Source of the DNA: Planktothrix rubescens CCAP 1459/22 | Lineage (GTDB): Bacteria; Cyanobacteriota; Cyanobacteriia; Cyanobacteriales; Microcoleaceae | DNA length: 64,000 bases | Direction of reading: 5' to 3' | NCBI GenBank assembly: GCA_904830895.1 | Contig: LR882958.1 | Coordinates: 4,173,501 to 4,237,500 of the forward strand | In this document: positions 52,392-61,620 of the stretch, in pieces | How the letters are laid out: each line of letters starts with the position of its first letter | Numbering within the stretch: the stretch's first letter is position 1 | Position numbers and translations under genes: made by a program | The notes under the pieces: generated by a model | Database searches by the model: none | Seen by the model: the letters and a program-made list of their open reading frames with translations, nothing else | Told to the model about the DNA's origin: nothing

Positions 52392-53567
52392 TTAAGAAAC
52401 AGCAATAAACTGGTTAATGGCGTCTATAAGTTGATCAATTTCTGAGGAGAGGGTAAAGTAATGAACACAAGCTCTAACGCAATTAGGATCGAGGAGAGTT
52501 CTCAGGAAAATGCCTTGATTTTCTAAAGTATTGACTAAGGATTTATGGGATTTTCCATTAGTGAGTTGAAAGGAAACTAAACCCGCTTCCGGGGGAGAGG
52601 TTTTTAAACATTGAATTTGAGGAATTTCTGATAATTTTTGCCATAAATATTGACTATTTTGACAAATTTGTTGATAACGTTCTATTGCCGTTCCCCATTG
52701 ATGATGGAGAGCGATCGCATGGCGTAAAGCCGCATATAATGGATAGGCGGAAGTTGCCACTTCATAGCGTTTTCCATCCGGTGTCCAAGAGATAGGTTTT
52801 CCCTGTTCATCACCGATAATACTGCGCCATCCGATAAAGGTTGGGGATAATTCTGATCGAGATTGGGTACTAACATATAACCCCCCTAATCCATCTGGCC
52901 CACAAAACCATTTATGACCCGTAAAGGCATAAAAATCAACCCCGGTTTCTGTTAAGTTGAGGGGTAAAACTCCTACGGATTGAGCCGCATCTACTAATAC
53001 TTTTGTGTTATAATTATTGTGGCAAAGATTAACAATTTCTGTCAAGGGCAATACTTGACCCGTATTCCATAAAATATGACTGATCACTAATAGACGAGTA
53101 TGGGGTTTTAAATATTCAGAAATCATCCCTACGGGATCGCTTTGGTTTAAGGTTTCTCTTAAGGGAAAAAATGAAACTTCCAGATGAAAACGACGTTGAA
53201 TTTCTTGAATAATTGCTAAAATTCCTGGGTGTTCACAATCGGAAATTAACAGATGATCTCCGGGTTGCCAATCAATTCCCCAGAGGGCAATATTACAGCC
53301 TACAGTAACATTTTCGGTGAAGGTGAGGGTTTCCGGTGAGATTCCTAATTCCGTAGCCAGTAAATGACGAGTTAATTGGGTTTCTTGGTTTTGCCATTGG
53401 TTGACTTTCCCCGAAAAAGGGCCATGGGATTGCATATATTTATACCCTTCAAAAATAGCATCCATGGATATTTGTGCTAATGGCCCTTGTCCGCCATAAT
53501 TAAAATAGGCTTTATTGGTTAAAGCGGGAAACTGTTGGCGATGGGTTTTTAGGGAAGAAATTGTCAT
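52392..53567 (-). CDS. L-cysteine/cystine lyase (C-DES-like), class V aminotransferase fold
   Basis: A PLP enzyme of 391 residues. It closely resembles the cyanobacterial cysteine/cystine C-S-lyase (C-DES), which releases persulfide sulfur for iron-sulfur cluster assembly: FPALTNKAYFNYGGQGPLAQ at the N-terminus, TFTENVTVGCNIALWGIDW, LVDAAQSVGVLPL (Asp), and the PLP lysine in FYAFTGHKWFCGPDGLGGLY. The active-site Cys loop of true cysteine desulfurases is not evident. NIFS-type or isopenicillin epimerase-type activity is the alternative. It stands alone; a perfect palindrome lies upstream of its start. Confidence 0.85.
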   Translation of the reverse strand: MTISSLKTHRQQFPALTNKAYFNYGGQGPLAQISMDAIFEGYKYMQSHGPFSGKVNQWQNQETQLTRHLLATELGISPETLTFTENVTVGCNIALWGIDWQPGDHLLISDCEHPGILAIIQEIQRRFHLEVSFFPLRETLNQSDPVGMISEYLKPHTRLLVISHILWNTGQVLPLTEIVNLCHNNYNTKVLVDAAQSVGVLPLNLTETGVDFYAFTGHKWFCGPDGLGGLYVSTQSRSELSPTFIGWRSIIGDEQGKPISWTPDGKRYEVATSAYPLYAALRHAIALHHQWGTAIERYQQICQNSQYLWQKLSEIPQIQCLKTSPPEAGLVSFQLTNGKSHKSLVNTLENQGIFLRTLLDPNCVRACVHYFTLSSEIDQLIDAINQFIAVS

Positions 53568-53595
53568 AATATTGAAGGTTAGTTATTTTTCGTTA

Positions 53596-53625
53596 AGTAG
53601 AGACGTTCCATGGAACGTCTCTACT
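53596..53625. repeat. 30-bp perfect palindrome
   Basis: The half-site is AGTAGAGACGTTCCA; the same family occurs with a 6-base centre at 58145-58172. It lies in the divergent promoter region between the C-DES-like gene and the TM0106-type nuclease gene. Confidence 0.85.
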
Positions 53626-53686
53626 CTAATTAGTTTAATCTGAATAGGATATCTGATGTACAATTAATCATTGACACTAAAGAATC

Positions 53687-55234
53687 ATGTTAATCACCGA
53701 TAAACAACTGTTACTTTATCAACGCTGTCAGAGGCGGGCATTTTTAGACCGTTATGGCGATATTTCTCAACAAGATCCTCCCAGTGATTTTTTACTGAAA
53801 TTGATCCGCGATAGTTCGGCTTATCAGAAATATATTTTATCTCAATATCCCTATTCTAAACTGAGTTATTTTTTTGGAAATTGGGACTTAGGCGCGAAAC
53901 AAACCATAGAGTTAATGCAGCAAGGAGTTGAGCGAATTTATCAAGGGATTTTGTTAAAAATAGAGGTAATTAATCAATCTGAAATTTTAGGGAATAGGGA
54001 TAATTTATCAGAATCTAATCAAATAATTGAAATTAAATTACTTAGTAGTCCTGAATTATTAGTGAAACAACCTGGATTTTCTAAATTTGGTGATTGGGTT
54101 TATGTTTCTCAAGATATTAAATTAGGAAAACGTCCTAAACTTGATTATCAAATTATTTCTGCGTTTCATGCTTATTTATTAGCAGATATTCAAGGAATAC
54201 AGCCGGAAACAAGTTGGTTGATTTTACGCGGTAAAGCGCCTTATTCAGTTGATTTAGAACAACGTCTTCCGAAAATGCACGATGTTTTAAATAATTATTT
54301 AAACATGGTTTTATCTCGTCAAGAACCGGAGGTTTTTATTGCTAGACAAAAATGTAATTTATGTCAATGGCATAGTTATTGTTTGGATGTGGCGCGATCG
54401 CAAAATCATATTTCTTTAATTCCAGGGGTGACTCCAACTCGTTATTTGCGGTTACAAGAAATTAATTTAACCACTGTTCAAACCTTAGCTAAAGCCACCC
54501 CAGAACAATTAGAAGTTTATCCCGAATTTGCTGAAGGAATTGCCTTACAAATTATTAAGCAAGCTGAGTCAAATTCAGATAATAAAGCCATTAAACGTTG
54601 GGAAGAATTTATCAGTTTTGAAAAACATTTTAATTCTAGCGAATGGATTAAAAATTTTCAAGACAATTATCAAAATAAATTAAAAAAATTTCCCGTTGAA
54701 ATTTATTTTGATATTGAAGCCCAACCAGAATTAAACTTGGATTATCTTCATGGAATATTGGTCATCGATCACCGTTCAAATCAACAAAAATTTTATCCAT
54801 TTTTAGCAGAAAATCAGACCCAAGAAGAATTAATTTGGAAACAGTTTTTAGAATTGGTTTGGATGTATCCTATCGCCCCTATTTTTCATTTTTGTGACTA
54901 TGAACCTAAGACCATTAAAAGATTAGCTATGGTCTATCATACCCCTGATTATTTGTGGAAACCTGTATTAAACCGATTTATTGATCTTCATGCTAAAATG
55001 ATAGAAACTGTGACCCTTCCGGTGGAAAGTTATGCCCTGAAACCCGTGGCGAAATGGCTGGGGTTTGAATGGCGTGATCCGACAGCTAATGGTGCTCAAT
55101 CTGTTTGTTGGTACGAACAATGGTTAAAAACAGGCGATCGCAGTTTATTAGATGCCATTGTTCAATATAATGAGGATGACTGTCGGGCTACATTTCATAT
55201 TAAAGAATGGTTAACGGAATTTCTTAATGATTAG
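53687..55234 (+). CDS. TM0106-family RecB-like putative nuclease
   Basis: The N-terminal half resembles RecB/Cas4-type nucleases: LITDKQLLLYQRCQRRAFLD, IEIKLLSSPEL and the cysteine cluster RQKCNLCQWHSYCLD, which may hold an iron-sulfur cluster or zinc. A helix-hairpin-helix-like stretch ISLIPGVTPTRYLRLQEINL follows. The C-terminal part is RNase H/3'-5' exonuclease-like: EIYFDIEAQPELNLDYLHGI, HFCDYEPKTIKRLA and VQYNEDDCRATFHIKEWL, with acidic residues in place. At 515 residues it matches the family. The role (DNA repair or defence) is not established. Confidence 0.88.
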   Translation: MLITDKQLLLYQRCQRRAFLDRYGDISQQDPPSDFLLKLIRDSSAYQKYILSQYPYSKLSYFFGNWDLGAKQTIELMQQGVERIYQGILLKIEVINQSEILGNRDNLSESNQIIEIKLLSSPELLVKQPGFSKFGDWVYVSQDIKLGKRPKLDYQIISAFHAYLLADIQGIQPETSWLILRGKAPYSVDLEQRLPKMHDVLNNYLNMVLSRQEPEVFIARQKCNLCQWHSYCLDVARSQNHISLIPGVTPTRYLRLQEINLTTVQTLAKATPEQLEVYPEFAEGIALQIIKQAESNSDNKAIKRWEEFISFEKHFNSSEWIKNFQDNYQNKLKKFPVEIYFDIEAQPELNLDYLHGILVIDHRSNQQKFYPFLAENQTQEELIWKQFLELVWMYPIAPIFHFCDYEPKTIKRLAMVYHTPDYLWKPVLNRFIDLHAKMIETVTLPVESYALKPVAKWLGFEWRDPTANGAQSVCWYEQWLKTGDRSLLDAIVQYNEDDCRATFHIKEWLTEFLND

Positions 55235-55315
55235 ATTTAGTTTTTTAGTTTGGTTTAGATATTGATTTTATAACCCTTAGATTATCTCGCAAAAATCAAA
55301 GTATAGGTCAATTAA

Positions 55316-56443
55316 ATGCGAATTTTTTTATCAATTTTTGAGGTAATTTTAATCTTGACTTTATTTTTTATCTTCAGCACTTCTAGTGTGGCAATTTCAA
55401 CGATTATTGACTTTATGGGACAAGCTAATTTACCCACAGGATTACTCTATAATAATACAGAAGTCGGCGGTTTATCAGGAATTACCTATAACCCTGAACA
55501 ACAGGTTTACTACGCCATATCCGATGACTCCAGCAATAAAAATAAAGCTCGATTTTACACCCTGAATATTGATTTAAGTTCCGGTTCCCTCCCAGAAACA
55601 GAGGTAAGTGTAATTGGTGTGACTCAGTTATTAACAGAAACCGGAGAAACCTTTACTAAAGATAGTCTTGATCCTGAAGGAATTGCTTTTTCTGGAAATA
55701 GTGTCTTTATTGCTTCGGAAGGGAATTTTTATGGGAATATTCTAGATTTTATTAAGGAGTTTTCTTTGCAGGGTAAACTATTACGTTCTTTACCTATTCC
55801 TGAGAAATTTAGAGATAAAAATTGGAGTAAAAATCAAGGGGTTCGTTCTAATTTATCCTTAGAAAGTTTAACCATAACGCCCGATAAAAACTATTTGTTT
55901 ACAGCTAGTGAAAATGCCTTAATTCAGGATGGAGAAATAGCGAATTTAGATCGGGGAACTCCTAGTCGAATTTTGCGATATAATTTACAAACCAATCAAC
56001 CTGATCGAGAGTTTTTATATTTTACCGATCCCTTGGCTAATTCTTCTTTTATTGCAGAACAGTATGATAGACAGGGTTTAGTTGATTTATTGGCAATTGA
56101 TCAGGAGCATTTAATTAGTTTAGAACGGTCTTTTTCCTTGGGTTTAGGATATACGATTAAATTATTTTTAGTTAATTTAGAACAAGCGGATAATATTCAA
56201 GAATTGGAGAGTATAAAACTAGCAAATTCAGAAATTGTACCCGCAGAAAAAACGTTATTACTCAATTTAAACAGTTTAAATATTTTGATCGATAATATTG
56301 AAGGATTAACTTGGGGTTCTCCCTTACCCGAAGGTGGGCGATCGCTAATTCTAATTAGTGATAATAACTTTATGAGTTTACAAACCACCCAGATTATCGC
56401 ATTAAGAATTAATCCCAACGTAGTAAGCCCTTCAGGGCTTTGA
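55316..56443 (+). CDS. exported phytase-like esterase domain protein
   Basis: The protein has an N-terminal hydrophobic signal (MRIFLSIFEVILILTLFFIF) and then an 'esterase-like activity of phytase' beta-propeller-like domain: VGGLSGITYNPEQQVYYAIS, SLDPEGIAFSGNSVFIASEG, NLSLESLTITPDKNYLFTAS and NIEGLTWGSPLPEGGRSLIL. Such proteins are periplasmic or extracellular and their substrates are poorly known. The last residues (NVVSPSGL) and the stop codon are encoded by a palindromic repeat, so the native C-terminus has been altered. Confidence 0.82.
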   Translation: MRIFLSIFEVILILTLFFIFSTSSVAISTIIDFMGQANLPTGLLYNNTEVGGLSGITYNPEQQVYYAISDDSSNKNKARFYTLNIDLSSGSLPETEVSVIGVTQLLTETGETFTKDSLDPEGIAFSGNSVFIASEGNFYGNILDFIKEFSLQGKLLRSLPIPEKFRDKNWSKNQGVRSNLSLESLTITPDKNYLFTASENALIQDGEIANLDRGTPSRILRYNLQTNQPDREFLYFTDPLANSSFIAEQYDRQGLVDLLAIDQEHLISLERSFSLGLGYTIKLFLVNLEQADNIQELESIKLANSEIVPAEKTLLLNLNSLNILIDNIEGLTWGSPLPEGGRSLILISDNNFMSLQTTQIIALRINPNVVSPSGL

Positions 56444-56522
56444 GGCGTCAACGCCTCACTACAAGATTTGAGGCGTCAACGCCTCACTACAAGCTTTGAG
56501 GCGTAAACGCCTCACTACAAAA
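56439..56522. repeat. three tandem 28-bp palindromic units
   Basis: Units at 56439-56466, 56467-56494 and 56495-56522 each contain GAGGCGTCAACGCCTC (or GTAAAC in the third) and CACTACAA. A related palindrome AAGCCCTTCAGGGCTT lies immediately before the first unit. The upstream CDS stops inside unit 1. Confidence 0.9.
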
Positions 56523-57141
56523 GCATAACCAAAGTTTAACCTGGGAAACCTTGACAACCGATTGGGGTAATAAGCTATGATTGAGATACAAATACCTGTA
56601 CTCAGTCTCTCGCTCTCAAATGGAATCATCCAGCCTGTCTTTGTCGGGTCTCAGAGGAGAGCAAAATCAAACCTCATTGGGGGTGAAATTCTTCTTTACC
56701 TAGCGGGACAACACTTTTTTAGTCTAATTATCGCGACTTTTGTATCGGGTTTGGTGACTTTCCAAGGGCCAGTGGTCGAACTGGCAACACCCATTTAACC
56801 TGTATATAAAGTTGATTAAGAGAACAAAATTTAATTAATTTATTAACCCATTTTTATGAGTGTCTAACTCGATAAAACCTGACTATTACTGTGTTACCCA
56901 CACAGGGCAGAGTTTTATCATCAGAATTAATTTTTAACCCTAGAACTATATCAATTGAAGTCGGTAAACCTCAATATTGAGATGTTTCCAGCGACACTTA
57001 GGTTTAGTTTAAAACTTTCCGTTATTAATATTAATGGAAAAGAATCAAAGGTTGTATTCCTACAACAACCTCAAGTTTTTGCTACAAATTTTTCAGTTCA
57101 AGATTAAGTCAAAATCCTCCGAATATTCGGAACAGTTGATT
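56523..57141. other. intergenic region, no gene recognised
   Basis: About 620 bases. A 73-codon frame at 56577 has unlikely composition and no recognisable family. GATAAAAC near 56872 and GTTTTATC near 56911 form an inverted repeat with a long loop. The 5' extension of the GNAT frame (57034-57141) looks non-native. Confidence 0.45.
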
Positions 57142-58125
57142 ATGAATACCTTAATGATTAAATCCTACGAAGGTCAAAAAGATTGGTCGGCGATCGCTAA
57201 TTTATTTAAAGCCTGTCAAACCGTTGATCATCTTAGCGAAGATGAAAGTTTAGCCGACTTAAAATTAGGTCTATCTTCTCCTAATGTTAATCCCCAACAA
57301 GATATCCGTCTGTGGACAGACACAGAGGATCAACTTTTAGGGTTAATTGGCATTGAACCCCTAGCCTCTAAACTGGTAATTGATGGATATTTTGGTCTAT
57401 ATATTCATCCGAGTATCCGATCTAGCAATTTAGGAAAAGAAATGTTGCGCTGGTGTGAAACTCGCCTGCGAGAAATCGGACAACAAAAACAACAAATGGT
57501 ACAACTACGAACCTATACTTTAGAAAATCAAAGCCAACAAAATCAACTCCTGAAAAAACAAGGATTTAAAGTTGATCGTCAGTTTATTACCATGGCGAAA
57601 TCCTTAGAATCTCCCTTATCTATTCCCCAACTTCCTTCGGATTTTAGGTTATCTCATATTCAAGGAAAACAAGATATTTCGGCTTGGGTAGATTTATTTA
57701 ATGAGTCCTTTATTGACCATTGGGATCATCATGAATTAACCCTGGAACAAGCCCAATATTGGCACAATCAACCCAACTATCAACCGGAATTAGATTTAGT
57801 TACCATTGCCCCCAATGGCAACTTTGCAGCCTTCTGTAAATGTCAGTTAAATTCTGATCAAATCGGTTGGATCGAATGGTTAGGAACCCGACGAGGATTT
57901 CGGAAATTAGGCCTAGGAAAAGCTATGCTTTTTTCCGGTTTATCCCAACTCCAAAAAGCCGGAGCAACTACCGCAAAACTGAGCGTAGATGCCGATAGTT
58001 TGACCGGAGCAACTAAACTCTATGAATCCGTTGGTTTTCAACCCGTAGCCAATTGGTTATCCTGGGTTAAACCATTATCCCGTCAAAATCTCAGCCAACT
58101 TTTCCCCCAACAAGCCACGGCTTAA
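57142..58125 (+). CDS. tandem GNAT N-acetyltransferase
   Basis: About 327 residues with two GNAT folds. The first (about 1-160) has GYFGLYIHPSIRSSNLGKEM, the acetyl-CoA loop being R-x-x-N-x-G-K. The second (about 175-320) has GWIEWLGTRRGFRKLGLGKA (R-K-L-G-L-G-K) and ATKLYESVGFQPVANW. Two-domain GNATs of this type are seen in actinomycete mycothiol synthase and others; the substrate here is unknown. The ATG at 57142 (MNTLMIKSYEG) or 57154 is preferred over the frame start at 57034, whose N-terminal residues look random. Confidence 0.82.
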   Translation: MNTLMIKSYEGQKDWSAIANLFKACQTVDHLSEDESLADLKLGLSSPNVNPQQDIRLWTDTEDQLLGLIGIEPLASKLVIDGYFGLYIHPSIRSSNLGKEMLRWCETRLREIGQQKQQMVQLRTYTLENQSQQNQLLKKQGFKVDRQFITMAKSLESPLSIPQLPSDFRLSHIQGKQDISAWVDLFNESFIDHWDHHELTLEQAQYWHNQPNYQPELDLVTIAPNGNFAAFCKCQLNSDQIGWIEWLGTRRGFRKLGLGKAMLFSGLSQLQKAGATTAKLSVDADSLTGATKLYESVGFQPVANWLSWVKPLSRQNLSQLFPQQATA

Positions 58126-58144
58126 ATCAGCTATAAAATAAGTA

Positions 58145-58172
58145 GTAGAGACGTTGCATGGAACGTCTCTAC
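58145..58172. repeat. palindrome with 11-bp arms
   Basis: GTAGAGACGTT (58145-58155), centre GCATGG, AACGTCTCTAC (58162-58172). Same family as 53596-53625. Located between the convergent GNAT and hslO genes, where it could act as a bidirectional terminator. Confidence 0.8.
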
Positions 58173-58195
58173 CGGAGAATGTGTAGGAAACATTT

Positions 58196-59128
58196 TTAAA
58201 ATAAAATCGAATTTTTCCGCACTTCTTCCGGTTCTGGTTTTATGCGTAAATCTTCAATCAGTTGGTGGAGATGATCGGAATTAGCCTGATACATTTCCCC
58301 GCAAAATTCACATTTTGCTTCCGCACCGTTATCTTTTTCAATCATATCTTGAAGTTCTTCCGTCCCGAACATTTTTAAAGCCCCTAATACCCGTTCAAAA
58401 GAACAACTACAATCAAAGCGAACTAATTGAGATTCGGGTAAAATTACTAATCCTATATCTCCTAATAATTCTTGCAAAATATCCGGTAAGGTTTTATTGG
58501 CTCTCAATAAAGGAGTAAACCCAGATAAACTAGCAACCCGGGATTCTAATTTAGTAATTAATTCTTCATCCGTTGCGGCTTTTGGTAATACTTGTAATAA
58601 TAAACCCCCCGCCGCTTGCACTCCTTGTTTATCAACAAATACCCCTAAGATTAAAGCCGAAGGTGTCTGTTCAGAATTAGCTAAATAGTTAGTAATATCA
58701 TCACCAATTTCACCAGAAACTAATTCAACTGTGCTGGTATAGGGATAGCCATAACCCACATCTCGCACCACTCGCACATAACCATTCTGGCCCACAGCCC
58801 CACCGACATCCAATTTGCCCTGGGAATTGGGCGGTAATTCCACATCGGGGTTGCCCACATAACCCCGGACAGTCCCATTTAACCCCGCATCCACCAAAAC
58901 CCCATCCAATGGCCCATCGCCGTTGATGCGGATATTGACTCTGGATGTGGCCCGTTTCATACTCGATACCAAGAGCAACCCGGCGGCCATGGTGCGTCCT
59001 AGGGCTGCGGTTGCCACATAGGAGAGTTTGTGTCGTTGTCTGGCTTCTTCCGTCAAACGGGTGGTAATCACGCCTACAGCCCGAATTCCGCCCTCTGCCG
59101 CCGTTGCCCGAATCAGTTGATCTGCCAT
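58196..59128 (-). CDS. hslO: Hsp33 redox-regulated chaperone
   Basis: Hsp33 is activated by oxidation: a zinc-bound C-terminal cysteine cluster forms disulfides and exposes a substrate-binding surface that prevents protein aggregation. Seen: the N-terminal MADQLIRATAAEGGIRAVGV, RINGDGPLDGVLVDAG, VRGYVGNPDVELPPN, and the zinc centre with RFDCSCSFERV (C-x-C) and AKCEFCGEMY (C-x2-C). At 310 residues it is standard. The ATG at 59128 fits the family better than the frame start at 59146. Convergent with the GNAT gene. Confidence 0.95.
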   Translation of the reverse strand: MADQLIRATAAEGGIRAVGVITTRLTEEARQRHKLSYVATAALGRTMAAGLLLVSSMKRATSRVNIRINGDGPLDGVLVDAGLNGTVRGYVGNPDVELPPNSQGKLDVGGAVGQNGYVRVVRDVGYGYPYTSTVELVSGEIGDDITNYLANSEQTPSALILGVFVDKQGVQAAGGLLLQVLPKAATDEELITKLESRVASLSGFTPLLRANKTLPDILQELLGDIGLVILPESQLVRFDCSCSFERVLGALKMFGTEELQDMIEKDNGAEAKCEFCGEMYQANSDHLHQLIEDLRIKPEPEEVRKNSILF

Positions 59129-59303
59129 GCTTACAATTTTTAACAATTTGTACCTGCTCCCATTTTAATTTTTTCTGGGATCAGGTGTTAGGGGTCAGTC
59201 AAAATTGATTTTGATTTGATATAATAAATGATAATAATTGCGTCAGTTGTGACCAGCAAAACCGTTAAATCTATAATTACAGATAATTTAGACCCAAATT
59301 ATT

Positions 59304-59570
59304 ATGAGTCAAAAAATTAGTAATTCCTTTCCCAGTTGTGATCCGTTAATTCTCAATGATGAAGTTTGGTTAGGGGTTCAGTCTGTTGCAGAAAGTTTAG
59401 AAGTTTCTGTTCCTGAACTTTTAGAAAAAATTAGTTCCCAGCAATTGATTGTGATTGAAGTGGAAAAATTGGAAGACTTGTTAGATACAATTGATGGATT
59501 AGAGGGACTATTATCAGCAGAAACAGAAGGAACCGTTTCTTGGGAAGATATTAAAGCCGGACTGGATTAA
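59304..59570 (+). CDS. antitoxin of a RelE-type pair
   Basis: The 88-residue acidic protein (SVAESLEVSVPELLEKISSQ, DTIDGLEGLLSAETEGTVSW) directly precedes and abuts a RelE toxin gene. The C-terminal EDIKAGLD is the usual end of cyanobacterial antitoxins of this type. The central SVAESLEVSVPELLEKI looks like a small DNA-binding helix-turn-helix. Assignment by context and tail pattern. Confidence 0.75.
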   Translation: MSQKISNSFPSCDPLILNDEVWLGVQSVAESLEVSVPELLEKISSQQLIVIEVEKLEDLLDTIDGLEGLLSAETEGTVSWEDIKAGLD

Positions 59571-59834
59571 GTGTCGATGTACAGAATACAGTTTTCTAAA
59601 AAAGCCCAGCGTCAATTCAAGGCTTTGCCTCAACTTGTTCAAGAACAGCTTCAACCCAAAATTGACGCTTTATCAATTAATCCTAGACCTTTTGGGATAA
59701 AAGCCTTACAAGGAAGAAAAGGATTGTTACGTTTACGAGCAGGCGATTATAGAATCATTTATCAAATTGAAGATGACCTTCTCATTGTTCTAATTGTTGA
59801 AGTAGGTCATAGACGGGAAGTGTATAGAAACTAA
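59571..59834 (+). CDS. RelE/ParE-family toxin
   Basis: A compact RelE-fold toxin: YRIQFSKKAQRQFKALPQLV, then ALQGRKGLLRLRAGDYRIIY and the C-terminal VLIVEVGHRREVYRN, with the Arg/Tyr/His residues typical of ribosome-dependent mRNases. It begins at a GTG directly after the antitoxin stop codon (an ATG at 59577 is also possible), so the pair is tightly coupled. Both genes appear intact. Confidence 0.88.
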   Translation: MSMYRIQFSKKAQRQFKALPQLVQEQLQPKIDALSINPRPFGIKALQGRKGLLRLRAGDYRIIYQIEDDLLIVLIVEVGHRREVYRN

Positions 59835-59913
59835 AATTTTTGATCTAATTACCCAGATTTTTCATAACCAATGTTACAATAAAAAAACATACCGTTATTA
59901 AAGTAAAATTATT

Positions 59914-60309
59914 ATGCTTGGTACGTTTCAACACAGTAGCCTCCGTATTGAAGTCAACGCCAAAGAAGCTGATATTCGAGATAGTTTATTACGTCCGAGT
60001 CAGTTGCAAAAATGGTTATGGCCCCAACAGTTTAACCCCGGACTTCCTGAACAATTCCAACCAGGATTAACCTTTACCACTTCCCTTGGCCCGGTGACAA
60101 TTCAACATTATGTTGATGTCAGCCAACCTAATTGTTTAAGACTATTATTAAGTCAGGGAATTGATGGATTTCATGAGTGGTATTGGGGAGAAGGTTGGGT
60201 ACAATCTCGTTTAGAAGGGATTTCTATATTACCTTTGAATTTAGGTCAAACTCTCAATTTAATTCGGTTACGCGAGTTTTTAGTTAATAAGAATAAGCCC
60301 CAAACTTAG
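59914..60309 (+). CDS. SRPBCC-like small protein
   Basis: A 131-residue protein whose pattern (RIEVNAKEADIRDSLLRPSQ, LQKWLWPQQF, FTTSLGPVTIQHYVDVSQPN, LRLLLSQGIDGFHEWYWGEG) fits a START/SRPBCC-type fold that binds hydrophobic ligands. Function unknown. The last residues NKNKPQT are irregular. It is monocistronic and convergent with the ATPase gene, about 45 bases apart. Confidence 0.7.
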   Translation: MLGTFQHSSLRIEVNAKEADIRDSLLRPSQLQKWLWPQQFNPGLPEQFQPGLTFTTSLGPVTIQHYVDVSQPNCLRLLLSQGIDGFHEWYWGEGWVQSRLEGISILPLNLGQTLNLIRLREFLVNKNKPQT

Positions 60310-60353
60310 TTGGAGTCCTTCAGTAATTAATCCAAAAGTAAAAGTAGTCATAA

Positions 60354-61514
60354 CTAAAAATTTTTAGGTAGTCCCCCAATATAACCGCGTAAAAATGCTT
60401 CTGATAATCTCACAGGTTCCTGTCCCTCCAGAGGTTTTGGAGATAAAATCCTTCTGGCTTTAGTATAACCTAATTGATTACGGGAAATTACAAAAAGTCT
60501 TTGCTCATCATCCTCCAAATCTAATCCATCTAAGATAGCAGGATTATGAGTGGTAAAAATAACTTGTCGCTCATATTTTTTTGCTAACTGTACGAATTCT
60601 TGAACCAATCTACGTACCAATTTAAAGTTTAGGGAAGTATCAATATCATTGACTGCAAAAAATTTAGGGGTATTATCACTGATAAACAGGCAAAAATAGA
60701 ATAGTAAAAATAAAAATCCTTCATTAGAACTATTTTGATCCAAGTATTTTTGTTTTCCTGAAAAGTATCGATCAGCTATTTTAATAGTTTTTTCATTCGG
60801 CGATAATTCATCAGGAATACTGAAATCCTTAAACCAATCTATAAGCTGCATTTTTTCTTTTATCTCTTGAATTTTTTCTTGATTTTTTTCTGCATTTAAA
60901 ACCGTTAATAGTTTCAATAATCCTTCTCCATGAATTCCCAAAGGTTGGATTTGACCTTCTTCTTTAAAAATTCGTAAACTTGAGTTCTCTGGAGAAAAAA
61001 TCAAAAAGTTTTTTAAAGTTAAATTATCAGGATTTTCGATAATATACCGTTTTACGCTTTGTTGAACAAAATCTGCTTCTGATAAACTTGAAAAAATATC
61101 GGTATTTTGTTCATAAGCTAGATAAATTCCCTCGCTCATCCTCTCAATTTCAGGGATTTCCTTTGAAATTTCAGAAATCTTACTAACCCAACTAGAGTAG
61201 GGTTTACCATCATGTTGTAAATTATAGGTAATAATCTTATCGTTTTGAAACTGGAAAGATGTTTCAATTTCTTTGTTAAGATCATCAGAATTAAAAGCGG
61301 ATCGCATGAATTGAGGTTCCGTTATTCTAATTCCTCTGGATGCTAAAAACTCATGATCGAGTTTATCACTTGCTGCGGCTGAACTTAATGCGATCGCTTC
61401 CAAAATATTCGTTTTTCCACAACCATTTTCACCAATCAAAACCGTTACCCTTCCCAGTGGAAGTTTCAATTGATCAATGGATTTAAAGTTTTTAATAGTA
61501 ATTTGTTGAATCAT
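60354..61514 (-). CDS. AAA-family (SMC/RecF-like) ATPase
   Basis: The 386-residue protein begins QQITIKNFKSIDQLKLPLGR and has Walker A LIGENGCGKTNILEAIALSS, typical of RecF/OLD-like AAA_15/AAA_21 ATPases. The expected Walker B (hydrophobic-DE) reads FFAVNDIDTSLNFKLVRRL, lacking the usual Asp-Glu pair. The H-switch VIFTTHNPAILDGLD is present. No TOPRIM nuclease domain follows, so it is not a complete OLD nuclease. Proteins of this type occur alone or with partners in defence systems; here its neighbours are a helicase-like gene 106 bases upstream on the same strand and an SRPBCC gene. Role uncertain. Confidence 0.82.
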   Translation of the reverse strand: MIQQITIKNFKSIDQLKLPLGRVTVLIGENGCGKTNILEAIALSSAAASDKLDHEFLASRGIRITEPQFMRSAFNSDDLNKEIETSFQFQNDKIITYNLQHDGKPYSSWVSKISEISKEIPEIERMSEGIYLAYEQNTDIFSSLSEADFVQQSVKRYIIENPDNLTLKNFLIFSPENSSLRIFKEEGQIQPLGIHGEGLLKLLTVLNAEKNQEKIQEIKEKMQLIDWFKDFSIPDELSPNEKTIKIADRYFSGKQKYLDQNSSNEGFLFLLFYFCLFISDNTPKFFAVNDIDTSLNFKLVRRLVQEFVQLAKKYERQVIFTTHNPAILDGLDLEDDEQRLFVISRNQLGYTKARRILSPKPLEGQEPVRLSEAFLRGYIGGLPKNF

Positions 61515-61620
61515 GGTTATCTTACTGTTTCGGATTTAAAGGGTTTGTGAAAAATTGATTGTTAGCATTTCTTGGAGAAAGTTCGATTTTTAATCGTTAT
61601 ATCATAAGTCTTTGGGATTG

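Noticed and set aside
56439-56522. CRISPR array
   Set aside because: The three 28-bp units are directly adjacent with no spacers.
56577-56798. 73-codon frame after the phytase-like gene
   Set aside because: No recognisable family or ribosome-binding site; composition suggests chance.
60354-61514. Complete OLD-family nuclease or a Septu-type system
   Set aside because: No TOPRIM domain in the protein and no HNH nuclease gene next to it.
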